From assembly GCF_000348785.1 (NCBI RefSeq), contig NC_020520.1:3906001-3970000 (forward strand): 64,000 bases of DNA, read 5' to 3'. Numbering within the stretch: position 1 is the stretch's first letter; each line of letters begins with the position of its first letter. The position numbers were made by a program, and so were the translations under genes. This stretch comes from Ilumatobacter coccineus YM16-304 (GTDB taxonomy: Bacteria > Actinomycetota > Acidimicrobiia > Acidimicrobiales > Ilumatobacteraceae). Positions 33,953 to 41,977 of this stretch are shown here, piece after piece. Below the pieces are notes generated by a model that was not told the DNA's origin, made no database searches, and saw only the letters and a list, made by a program, of their open reading frames with translations.

Positions 33953-35497
33953 ATGCAGGACGACTTCGACGCCTCGCCGTTCGATCGAGTCGAACGCCTG
34001 CTCGCCGTCGAGTCGGCGCCACCCTCACTGTCTCCGAGTCGCGACTCGTGCGACTCCGTTGCCGAGGGGGTGTTCGAGACGATCATCGACTCGGCAATCA
34101 CCCAGCCCGACGCGGTCGTCGACGGCGAATTACGAGCGCTCGAATTGGCGCATCGTCGCACCGCCGCCGAGATGTTGGCCCGAGTGCTGGCGGCCGATGC
34201 CCGGGGCCTCCCGGCCGCCGACGGACACCGCACGCTCACGTCGTACCTGCGAGCGACGTTCAACTGGTCGAGTACCGAGACCAAGCGGTGGCTTCGTCTG
34301 GCGCGAGCGGCCGATGGCATCCCCGGCGTCGGCGACGCGCTCGCGGTCGGTCGCATCGGTCTCCCCCAGGTCGAGGCATTCGCTCGTGCCTTCGCCAATC
34401 CACGAGTACGTCATGCGCTACACGAACTCGCCCCGACGCTGGTGCGACATGCCGAGCAGTTGAAGTACTCCGATTTCGAAGCGGTCATGGCGCACGTCGT
34501 GGCCATCGCCGACGACGACGGCGCGGAGCAACGTGACGATCGAGCGATCGAGCACCGCCAGGCCACGGTGGTCGATGCCGACGGCTCGTTGTTCATGAAG
34601 GTCACGGGCGGCGACGCCATGGCGACGGCGACGCTCATCGCCATCGTCGACCGATTCGTCGAGCGCGAGTTCGCCGCCGACGTCGAGACTCGACGCGCCG
34701 AGCACGGCGACGACATCGCAGGCGTTCCGCTCCCACGCACCGACGCCCATCGCCGCCACGACGCGATCCACGCAGCGTTCGAGTTGGCCAACCAAGCACT
34801 CGACGACGAGCTCGCCATCACGCGAACCGACCCGTTGATCGACCTCGTCATCGACGACGCGACGTTCGGACGGGCCTTCGTCGATTTCGGACTGGCGACC
34901 GACTTCGATCTCGACGGCAACCCGATCGATCCCTTCACCGGTCTGGCCGAACCCACCGATCTGCTCGCAGATCTCGTCGAGCATCCCGACGAACTCCTCG
35001 GCCGACGATGCGAGACGAGCAACGGCGTACCACTGCGCCCCCGACACGTGGTGCAGGCGGCGCTCGCCGGTCACGTGCGCCGGGTGGTGGCCGACGCCGA
35101 CGGTCACGTCATCGACTACGGACGCAAGCAGCGGCTGTTCACCGGGCCGGCCAGGCACGCGGCGATGGTGCTGCTGCGCACCTGCGAGCATCCGGGGTGC
35201 GAGTTGCGGTCGACATCGTGCGAGATCGATCACGGCATCGAGTGGAACGAACTCGGCACGACCGATCAGGCCAACGCCGGCGTCCGATGCGGCCCACACA
35301 ACCGCGGGAAGCATCGAAACCGATGGCGAACCCGGACCTCCACCGCCGGCCGACACCACACGGTCCGAGCCGATGGCTCGATCATGTTGCCGGCGGGCTG
35401 CAGAGTGCCCGAACTCGTCGACGAGACCGACGAACCTGCCGAACTCGCGCGCCTCGCCGAACTCGCGCGCACACGCGTCGGCGAGCTCACTCGATGA
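33953..35497 (+). CDS. DUF222/HNH nuclease-domain protein (13E12 type), SOS-regulated
   Basis: A 514-residue protein with an N-terminal DUF222 region and a C-terminal HNH nuclease motif in CEHPGCELRSTSCEIDHGIEW...CGPHNRGKH. The Cys pairs bind zinc and the His/Asn/His residues bind the catalytic metal. This family is abundant in actinobacteria, where several members are known LexA targets. Its exact DNA role is unknown; DNA damage response or mobile-element association have been proposed. The promoter directly upstream is a textbook SOS site. ATG 33953 is chosen because it lies 7 nt after the -10 box; the frame is open 44 codons further. It ends at the hairpin at 35515. Confidence 0.85.
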   Translation: MQDDFDASPFDRVERLLAVESAPPSLSPSRDSCDSVAEGVFETIIDSAITQPDAVVDGELRALELAHRRTAAEMLARVLAADARGLPAADGHRTLTSYLRATFNWSSTETKRWLRLARAADGIPGVGDALAVGRIGLPQVEAFARAFANPRVRHALHELAPTLVRHAEQLKYSDFEAVMAHVVAIADDDGAEQRDDRAIEHRQATVVDADGSLFMKVTGGDAMATATLIAIVDRFVEREFAADVETRRAEHGDDIAGVPLPRTDAHRRHDAIHAAFELANQALDDELAITRTDPLIDLVIDDATFGRAFVDFGLATDFDLDGNPIDPFTGLAEPTDLLADLVEHPDELLGRRCETSNGVPLRPRHVVQAALAGHVRRVVADADGHVIDYGRKQRLFTGPARHAAMVLLRTCEHPGCELRSTSCEIDHGIEWNELGTTDQANAGVRCGPHNRGKHRNRWRTRTSTAGRHHTVRADGSIMLPAGCRVPELVDETDEPAELARLAELARTRVGELTR

Positions 35498-35514
35498 CCA
35501 GAGCGAAAACGCAC

Positions 35515-35540
35515 GACGCCCGCCCTCGCGGGCGGGCGTC
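35515..35540. terminator. Bidirectional terminator hairpin
   Basis: Perfect 10-nt arms GACGCCCGCC and GGCGGGCGTC enclose a 6-nt loop between the convergent HNH and alcohol dehydrogenase genes. Confidence 0.8.
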
Positions 35541-35568
35541 TGCGAATCGATGGATCCGAATCAGCGGG

Positions 35569-36684
35569 TCAGTTGTAGACCATGACGCCGCGGATGTTCT
35601 TGCCAGCCCGCATGTCGTCGTAGCCGTCGTTCACACCGTCGAGCGAGTACTCCTTGGTGACGAGTCCGTCGAGGTCGAGCTGACCCTCGCGGTAGAGGCT
35701 GAGCAGCTTCGGGATGTCGGCACGCGGGTTGCCCGAGCCGAACAGCGAACCGACGACCTGCTTCTCCATGAGGGTCAGGTCGAGCAGGCTCATGTTGGCC
35801 GACATCTCCATCGCCGGGTGGATGTTGGTGACCACGACGCGACCGCGCTTGGCGGCGAGCCCGAGTGCCTCGGCCATCAGCTCACCCGAACCGACGCCCA
35901 TGGTGAGGATGACCTTGTTGGCCATCGTGCCCCACGACGCGGCACCGAGCGGCTCCATCGCCTCGGCCATCGACGCTGCGGTGTGCGTGGCACCGAACTC
36001 CATCGCCTTCTCACGCTTCGACTCGACCGGGTCGATCGCCCAGATCTGCTTGGCACCGGCGAGCTTGGCACCCTGGATCGCGTTGGCGCCGATGCCGCCA
36101 ACACCCACCACGGCGACCACGTCGCCAGGGCTCACCTCGGCGGCGTACACCGACGAACCCCAACCGGTCACGACACCACAGCCGAGCAGGCATGCGCGGT
36201 CGAGCGGGACGTCTTTCTCGATCTTGATGCAGCTCGCCTCGTTGACGACGGTGTCGTGAGCGAACGTGCCGAGCATGCACATCAGTTTCAGGTCCTCACC
36301 GCTGGTGCTGTGATGACGCGAGGTCATGTCGGAGGCCTGAAGGCCTGCACCCATGATGGCGCCCAGGTCACAGAGGTTCTGGTGACCGGTCGAACAGCTG
36401 GGGCAACGGCCACACGACGGGATGAATCCGAACACGACGTGATCGCCCTCTTCGAGCCAGCTCACACCGGGCCCGACCTTGGTGACCACACCGGCACCCT
36501 CGTGACCACCGATGATCGGCAGCTCGAACGGCAGGTCACCGGTGACGAGGTGCTCGTCGGAGTGGCACATGCCGGAGGCAGCGAGCTTGACCGCGACCTC
36601 CCCTTCCTTCGGGTCGTCGAGTTCGATGTCTTCGACGCTCCACGGCTTGTTGACTTCCCAGAGAATTGCGGCCTTGGTCTGCAT
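35569..36684 (-). CDS. Zinc alcohol dehydrogenase, NDMA-dependent (mycofactocin-linked) type, second copy
   Basis: A 371-residue medium-chain dehydrogenase paralogous to the gene at 28905. It carries the N-terminus MQTKAAILWEVNKPWSVEDIE, the catalytic zinc segment GMCHSDEH (Cys40), the structural zinc cysteines 91, 94, 97 and 105, and the nucleotide motif VVGVGGIGANA. The overall pattern is very close to mycobacterial AdhB-type nicotinoproteins that depend on mycofactocin for NADH re-oxidation. It stands alone, divergent from a small unknown gene. With the copy at 28905 and mftABC at 46676, it forms a cofactor-client set within 20 kb. Substrate unknown. Confidence 0.85.
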   Translation of the reverse strand: MQTKAAILWEVNKPWSVEDIELDDPKEGEVAVKLAASGMCHSDEHLVTGDLPFELPIIGGHEGAGVVTKVGPGVSWLEEGDHVVFGFIPSCGRCPSCSTGHQNLCDLGAIMGAGLQASDMTSRHHSTSGEDLKLMCMLGTFAHDTVVNEASCIKIEKDVPLDRACLLGCGVVTGWGSSVYAAEVSPGDVVAVVGVGGIGANAIQGAKLAGAKQIWAIDPVESKREKAMEFGATHTAASMAEAMEPLGAASWGTMANKVILTMGVGSGELMAEALGLAAKRGRVVVTNIHPAMEMSANMSLLDLTLMEKQVVGSLFGSGNPRADIPKLLSLYREGQLDLDGLVTKEYSLDGVNDGYDDMRAGKNIRGVMVYN

Positions 36685-36800
36685 ACCGCTGAGAGTACGC
36701 CATCACTGCAGGTCGCGCGGCACGCAGACGGGCGCCCGACAACCACCCGGCGACCGACGCTGGGTCGGGGCTGTCACACCCTTCAGGCAGAATGCAACGC

Positions 36801-37340
36801 ATGAACGACGACGCACTGTCCGCCGACCTCGACGCACTCCATCTCGACGCGGTGTCGGCGCTCGTGCGCGACATGTCCGACGCCGAACTGCACCACGTCG
36901 CCGAGCTCGTTCGCCAGGTCCAGATCGAGCGGGCCATCGGCGACGGCGACGAAGACGCCATCATCGCCGCGGCGTTCGAAACCGGCTTCGGCCGCGATGG
37001 CCTCGGCGCACTCCCCTGGGTCGAAGGCAACGTCATCGTCTGTCCCGGCGGCACGGTGTCGAAGTCGAAGTCGAGCCACAAGTGCCGCTTCGTCAGCGTC
37101 GACGACGTGTGGGTCTGGGAGTCGAGCCTCCTGCTGCGCGAAGACAAGCGTTCGTCGCCCGGCAACGACGAAGGATTTCGCGCCGTCGCACTGCTGCCGC
37201 TCGTCGACGGCACCGGGATCGACGTCGTGTCGGGCAAGCAACGCAGCGGTCAGCACAGCGTCGACCACGTGGTGAGCTACGAAGTGCGCGGCGGCGAACT
37301 CGTCGAAGTGTCGCAACGCACCATCACCTCCCACCACTGA
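36801..37340 (+). CDS. Conserved-looking small protein, unknown function
   Basis: A 179-residue soluble protein with no family that I recognise. The N-terminal 55 residues are strongly acidic and helical (a series of LDALHLDAVSALVRDMSDAEL type). The rest is beta-rich, including EGNVIVCPGGTVSKSKSSHKCRFVSVDDVWVWE and the closing YEVRGGELVEVSQRTI. There is no signal peptide or membrane segment. A CAGAAT box 7 nt upstream favours ATG 36801 over ATG 36792. The following 120 nt before the convergent M16 gene show no clear terminator. Confidence 0.5.
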   Translation: MNDDALSADLDALHLDAVSALVRDMSDAELHHVAELVRQVQIERAIGDGDEDAIIAAAFETGFGRDGLGALPWVEGNVIVCPGGTVSKSKSSHKCRFVSVDDVWVWESSLLLREDKRSSPGNDEGFRAVALLPLVDGTGIDVVSGKQRSGQHSVDHVVSYEVRGGELVEVSQRTITSHH

Positions 37341-37464
37341 CTCAGCCGGGCCAGCTTTCCCGGAATCACCGCTCAGGACCACTATTGATTGGTGTCACGT
37401 TGCGGAACTCCCGCGCAGCTCTCGCTGGTGCTTTTGACTCCTGCTCCGGTCCACTGGTCTTCGT

Positions 37465-40400
37465 TCAGGATCTGGGGAGGACTCTGACTTCGATGTATTG
37501 GTCGGGGCTCGTCCACGACTGCAGGGCCGACTGCACGTCGCTCGCCGAGATCGACGGGATCAGATCGAGTTCGTAGAGGAAGTCATCGAAGTCGGCGGAG
37601 CCCGCCGGGTCGACGAGCGCATCGAGCACCTCGTCGTTGATCTGGCCGTTGTTGAAGAAGTTCAACTGCTCGCCGACGGTGGCGATCGCGTTGTCGAACT
37701 CCCGACTCGCCGGGCCGTTGTCACGCAGGTCGGCCAACTGGCTGAGCACCGCCGACGACACCTTCTCGACCAGATCGGGAGCGGTCGAGACCGAGATGTA
37801 GTACTCGGCCGGAGGCGTCGCACCCGAACCGATCGACAGCTGCCCGAACGGTGAATAGGTGTCGCCCAACTCCTCACGGATGAAGTCGGTGAGCCGGTTC
37901 GACACCACCTCTTGCACCACCCGGGCGAGCACGTCGTCGCGGCGATCGGTGCTCGCTTCGGCGGTGAACAGGAACGAGACGTTGGCCGTCTCGCCTTCGC
38001 CCGCCTGCGTCTCGACGAGCACGACACCCGACGGAGGTGGCTCCTCGTCGAAGCCGACCTCTTCGACACGACCGGACGACGGCAACGTGCCGAGATAGCT
38101 GCGGGCCAACTCGATGGCGGCGTCGACGTCGAAGTCTCCGCTGAACGAGAACGTCCAGTCGCTTGCGTCGCCGAAGCGGTCGGCGGCGACACGGGCGAGC
38201 CCGTCGGCGCTCACCGTCGCCAACGTCTCCGGCGTCGGCGCCAGGAAGCGGATGTCGTCGTAGCGCGCGTCCTGCATGGCGACGAACTCGGCGTACCCGG
38301 AGTCGAGTCCGGGGTTCTCGGCGTACGGGAGCTGATCGTCGAGGTACTGATCGAGCGCCACCGGGTCGACCCGCGGCGTGGTCATGCCGAGGTGGATCAG
38401 CTGGAACAACACTTCGAGATCGGTCGTCGCCGTCACGCCGTTGAAGCGGTCTTCGAACAGGTCGACCGACGGGTAGAGCGTGAGGTCCTTCTTGTCGAGG
38501 AACTCGTCGATCGCCACCCGGTCGAAATCGCCGACGCCGCTGTTGCCCACCACACCGCTCAGCGCGTCACCGTTGGGCACGTCGGCATCGGAGAGTGCGG
38601 CCAACCCACCGGGGCTGCGGCCTTCGAGGTACACCTGGCCCTCGACGATCGCGTTCGGGTTGAACGACACCGTCACCCCGTTGTCGAAGCGGACCACGGT
38701 CGGGTCGATGAAGTTCGGGAACGGGTCGTCGGCGAGCTGGAAACGCTCCGACTCCTCGACCGGATCCGGACGCTCCATCAGATCGTCGCCGATCGCAGCG
38801 CTGGTGGCGGGCGGTTCGAGGTCTCGCTCGCCGACCGACTCGGCGATGGCCACCAACTCCTCGGCGGTCGCCGTGTCGTCGAGCTCGCCGCTCGGCACCG
38901 CTGCGAAGATGTGCGGCCCTGCCGCGTCGAGCACCTCGACGAACACGTGCGTCAGGTTCTCGGGCGTCGCTCCGTCCATCGCCGCGTTGATGAAGTCGTA
39001 CTCGCGCTGCGCCGTCACGTACGGGTCACCCGTGAGCGAGAAGTCGACGTACTCGTCGGCGTACGACGCGTCCTGACGCGAGTTGCGCCCGTCGTACGTG
39101 GTCTGCGCGTCGGAGCGGAACGTGCCCGCGGCACGCTCGACCTCTTCCGGCGCGAATCCGAAGCGGCGAACCCGTTCGTACTCGTCGACGATCGCCTGCA
39201 CCGCCGCGGCGACGTTCTCGCCGTCGACGGTCACGAAGATCTCGGGTGCGATCATCTCGCGGACGAACTCGCTGCTGGCCACCTCGGCGCTGTCGAAGGG
39301 AGCTTCACCGCGGAGTGCATCGTTGTTGAGCCGCGTGGCGAGGATGCGGAACGCCATCACGCGGTACAGCTCTGCCTGCGCCTCGGCCTCGATGGACGGC
39401 GCCTCGGTCGGGGCGATGGGCAGTGTGACGAACGCGTAGCCCTCGGCGAGGTCGGTGTCCGAAGCCACTCGCGCCCGCGCCTCGGTCGCCGGTGGAACCT
39501 CCAGGGTCACGCGTTCGGGCGACGATCCACGATCGACCTCGTCGGCGAACCGCTCGACGACCTGCTGCTCCATGTCGTCGACGTCGATGTCGCCGACGAC
39601 GATGACCGTGGCGTTGTCGGGCCGGTACCAGTCGTCGTAGAAGCGGCGCAGCTCGGCGGCCTCGGTCGTCTCGATCGCCTCACCGCCACCGATCGGCGTG
39701 TGTCCGTCGTACGCCGTGCCCGCCAGGAAGAAGTCGGCGATCTCGTCGAACAGTCGACCACTCGACGTCTGGTCGCGGACGCGCCACTCGTCGAGCACGA
39801 CACCGCGCTCGGCGATCACGTCGTCTTCGGCGATGGTCGCCGCCGAGAGCCACTGTTCGAGCACGTCGAGCCCGGTCGACACGACCGACGGGTCACCGGT
39901 CGGCACGGTGAGCGTGTAGACGGTTTCGTCGAACGACGTGTACGCGTTGATGTCGGCGCCGAAGCCGGCCCCGAAGCTGCGGAGCACGTCGACGAGGTCG
40001 TTCTTCGGGAACTGTTCGGTGCCGTTGAAGAGCATGTGCTCGAGGAAGTGCGCACCGCCGACCTGGTCGTCGTCTTCGAGCCCGGATCCGGCGTCGATCA
40101 CGAGCCGCAGTTCGACCTTCGAACCGGGGTTGTCGTTCTCACGGATGAGGTAGCGGAGCCCGTTGTCGAGCATGCCCGACACGGTGTCGTCGTCGCCGTC
40201 GGTCAGCGACGGCAGTGAGCTGGCGTCGGGCGGCTCGGTCTCGAACGTCGGCGTGTCGCCCTGCTCCGCGACCGGGTCGCTCGTCGTCGGCGCCGGATCG
40301 GTCGACACCGGCTCCGGGTCGGTGTCGGTCGTGACGTCGGGGGCGTCGGCCACCTCGGACGTCGGCGTCGAATCGCTCGATTCCGAATCGACGTCGTCGG

Positions 40401-40500
40401 CCGACGACACGCATGCAGCGACACCCACCGACGAGGCGAGCAGCACCCCGAGCGCACGCACGCTGATCGAACGAGATGATCGGGACCGCCGAGCTAACAT
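37465..40500 (-). CDS. Secreted M16-family zinc peptidase lipoprotein
   Basis: A 1011-residue insulinase-family protein. The signal peptide ends in a lipobox (VGVAAC, Cys30), followed by a Thr/Asp/Pro linker. Two M16 halves follow. The first carries the inverted zinc motif HFLEH in GGAHFLEHMLFNGTEQFPKN and is catalytic; the second is the inactive partner half, as usual. Such enzymes form a clam-shell that digests unfolded peptides. Its place outside the membrane argues against a role in processing cytoplasmic peptides. ATG 40500 is chosen because TAGAGT lies 7 nt before it; GTG 40509 is an in-frame alternative. Confidence 0.87.
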   Translation of the reverse strand: MLARRSRSSRSISVRALGVLLASSVGVAACVSSADDVDSESSDSTPTSEVADAPDVTTDTDPEPVSTDPAPTTSDPVAEQGDTPTFETEPPDASSLPSLTDGDDDTVSGMLDNGLRYLIRENDNPGSKVELRLVIDAGSGLEDDDQVGGAHFLEHMLFNGTEQFPKNDLVDVLRSFGAGFGADINAYTSFDETVYTLTVPTGDPSVVSTGLDVLEQWLSAATIAEDDVIAERGVVLDEWRVRDQTSSGRLFDEIADFFLAGTAYDGHTPIGGGEAIETTEAAELRRFYDDWYRPDNATVIVVGDIDVDDMEQQVVERFADEVDRGSSPERVTLEVPPATEARARVASDTDLAEGYAFVTLPIAPTEAPSIEAEAQAELYRVMAFRILATRLNNDALRGEAPFDSAEVASSEFVREMIAPEIFVTVDGENVAAAVQAIVDEYERVRRFGFAPEEVERAAGTFRSDAQTTYDGRNSRQDASYADEYVDFSLTGDPYVTAQREYDFINAAMDGATPENLTHVFVEVLDAAGPHIFAAVPSGELDDTATAEELVAIAESVGERDLEPPATSAAIGDDLMERPDPVEESERFQLADDPFPNFIDPTVVRFDNGVTVSFNPNAIVEGQVYLEGRSPGGLAALSDADVPNGDALSGVVGNSGVGDFDRVAIDEFLDKKDLTLYPSVDLFEDRFNGVTATTDLEVLFQLIHLGMTTPRVDPVALDQYLDDQLPYAENPGLDSGYAEFVAMQDARYDDIRFLAPTPETLATVSADGLARVAADRFGDASDWTFSFSGDFDVDAAIELARSYLGTLPSSGRVEEVGFDEEPPPSGVVLVETQAGEGETANVSFLFTAEASTDRRDDVLARVVQEVVSNRLTDFIREELGDTYSPFGQLSIGSGATPPAEYYISVSTAPDLVEKVSSAVLSQLADLRDNGPASREFDNAIATVGEQLNFFNNGQINDEVLDALVDPAGSADFDDFLYELDLIPSISASDVQSALQSWTSPDQYIEVRVLPRS

Positions 40501-40507
40501 GGCGGCC

Positions 40508-40513
40508 ACTCTA
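40508..40513 (-). promoter_or_regulatory. -10 box of the M16 peptidase gene
   Basis: TAGAGT (minus strand) ends 7 nt before the ATG at 40500. Confidence 0.45.
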
Positions 40514-40545
40514 GGAGCGCCCCGTCAACCACCCGTGAGCCCCCG

Positions 40546-40582
40546 ACCTGGTTATTTCCATCCGGGATGGAAATAACCAGGT
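40546..40582. terminator. Perfect 37-nt palindrome after the siroheme gene
   Basis: 18-nt arms (ACCTGGTTATTTCCATCC and its complement) flank a single G. It lies 4 nt past the stop of the gene at 40586 and upstream of the M16 gene. Probably a terminator. Its one-base centre resembles the palindromes at 13958 and 19244, but the sequence differs. Confidence 0.65.
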
Positions 40583-40585
40583 TGG

Positions 40586-41191
40586 TCAGAGGGTGGGTGC
40601 GTCGAGGAGTTCGCGGAGGCGGGGCGTCCAGTCGATGTCTTCGGTCGACCCCCCGCGAGCCTGCACGTCGGCCCGCTCGGCGGCCAGGATGTCGGCGACC
40701 TCGGCCACGCGATCGTCGAGGATCTCGGCCACCCGATCGCGGAGATACTTGGCGAGCGCCGGGCTCGCACCGTCGGTGCTGATCGCTCCGGTCACGCGTC
40801 CCGCCCTCGCGATCGCGGGGAGGATGAACTCGCAGTCGACCGGCTGGTCGGCGGCATTGGTCCAGATGCCGCGAGCACGCGCCGAGCGCGAGATCGCCTG
40901 GTCGGTCTCGACGTCGCCGGTGGCCGTGACGACGAGGCGGATGCCGTCGAGGTCACCGTCGACGAACCGGTGGGCGCGGACCTCGTCGACCACGTCGGCG
41001 TCGATGTGCTCCGACACCTCCTCGGCCACCACGCGCACCCGAGCTCCGGCGGCCGCCAGGCCCTCGGCCTTGCGGGCGCCGATACGTCCGCCACCGACGA
41101 CGAGCACCGGCACGTCGGTGAGGTCGAGGAACACCGGATACGAGAATCTCGCTCGTCCTGCTCGGGTTTCAGGGGAATTGGACGCTGCCAT
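40586..41191 (-). CDS. Precorrin-2 dehydrogenase / siroheme synthase N-domain (Met8/CysG-N type)
   Basis: A 201-residue NAD-dependent enzyme that oxidises precorrin-2 to sirohydrochlorin, the step before iron insertion. The N-terminal Rossmann motif is VLVVGGGRIGARKAEGL. ATGDVETDQAISR and NAADQPVDCEFILPAI are typical of the CysG N-terminal domain, and ISTDGASPALAKYLRD is the conserved dimer and catalytic segment. It is divergent from cysH and works with cobA at 43738 to supply siroheme for CysI. The start at 41191 has a TACGCT box 6 nt upstream. Some members also act as the ferrochelatase. Confidence 0.88.
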   Translation of the reverse strand: MAASNSPETRAGRARFSYPVFLDLTDVPVLVVGGGRIGARKAEGLAAAGARVRVVAEEVSEHIDADVVDEVRAHRFVDGDLDGIRLVVTATGDVETDQAISRSARARGIWTNAADQPVDCEFILPAIARAGRVTGAISTDGASPALAKYLRDRVAEILDDRVAEVADILAAERADVQARGGSTEDIDWTPRLRELLDAPTL

Positions 41192-41197
41192 CACCCC

Positions 41198-41203
41198 AGC
41201 GTA
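41198..41203 (-). promoter_or_regulatory. -10 box of the siroheme synthase gene
   Basis: TACGCT (minus strand) ends 6 nt before the ATG at 41191. Confidence 0.4.
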
Positions 41204-41217
41204 GAGCATGTTCTCAG

Positions 41218-41240
41218 GATCAATCCCTACAAAGTTGATC
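41218..41240. promoter_or_regulatory. Possible operator between siroheme gene and cysH
   Basis: The inverted repeat GATCAA-N11-TTGATC sits in an AT-richer island of the 71-nt divergent region. A repressor or activator that controls both sulfate-assimilation units could bind here. The factor is unknown. Confidence 0.35.
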
Positions 41241-41262
41241 GTATTGGTCGGGATTTGATTGA

Positions 41263-41922
41263 ATGTCGGACGTGACCACCTCCTTCCCGCTCGAAACCGG
41301 CCGTCCGTTCATCGACGCACGAGCCGCACTCCGTTGGGCGCACCGAACCCACGGAGACGCCGTGTGCGTCACTGCGAGCTTCGGTGACGCCACACTCGCC
41401 CACCTCGCCAACGACACGATTCCCGGCATCGAGATCACCCTGCTCGACACCGGCTACCTCTTCGCCGAAACCGAGTGGTTCGCCGACACGATGCGCGACC
41501 GATTCGACCTCAACATCCGGATCGTCCGTCCCGCCGCCGACCTCGAGCGCGACGTGTGGCAGACCGACACCGACGCCTGCTGCGCCGCCCGCAAGGTCGA
41601 GCCGCTGCAACAAGCGCTGCAGAACCGAGACGTGTGGGTCACCGGACTCCGCCGTGACGACTCCCCATCGCGACGTTCGGCCCCACTCGCCCACGTCGAC
41701 CTCCTCAAGAACGTCGTCAAGGTCAACCCGCTCGTGTCGTGGAGCGACGCCGACGTCGCGAACTACGCCGCCCAGCACGACCTCCCCGAGCACCCGCTCA
41801 CCGATCGCAACTACGAGTCGATCGGCTGCTGGCCGTGCACCCGCCCGGTGCAGGACGGCGCCGACGCTCGGTCGGGTCGATGGGCCGACTCCGAGAAGAC
41901 CGAATGCGGGCTGCACCTGTGA
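41263..41922 (+). CDS. cysH: Adenylyl-sulfate (APS) reductase
   Basis: A 219-residue reductase that converts activated sulfate to sulfite with thioredoxin. The Cys pairs Cys106-Cys107 (DACCAARK) and Cys189/Cys192 (GCWPCTRPV) bind a [4Fe-4S] cluster, which marks the APS-using, not PAPS-using, branch. The catalytic Cys215 lies in the C-terminal ECGLHL. It is the first gene of a cysH-cysI-cobA operon. The sulfate-activating genes cysD and cysN are not in the window. Confidence 0.92.
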   Translation: MSDVTTSFPLETGRPFIDARAALRWAHRTHGDAVCVTASFGDATLAHLANDTIPGIEITLLDTGYLFAETEWFADTMRDRFDLNIRIVRPAADLERDVWQTDTDACCAARKVEPLQQALQNRDVWVTGLRRDDSPSRRSAPLAHVDLLKNVVKVNPLVSWSDADVANYAAQHDLPEHPLTDRNYESIGCWPCTRPVQDGADARSGRWADSEKTECGLHL

Positions 41923-41977
41923 ACACCACCCGGTTCCACCTCTCCCCCACGTACGTCACCTCACGAAAGACCACGCC

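Noticed and set aside
37465-40500. M16 peptidase as a mycofactocin-processing enzyme (PqqF analogue)
   Set aside because: It carries a lipoprotein signal and acts outside the membrane, while MftA maturation is cytoplasmic.
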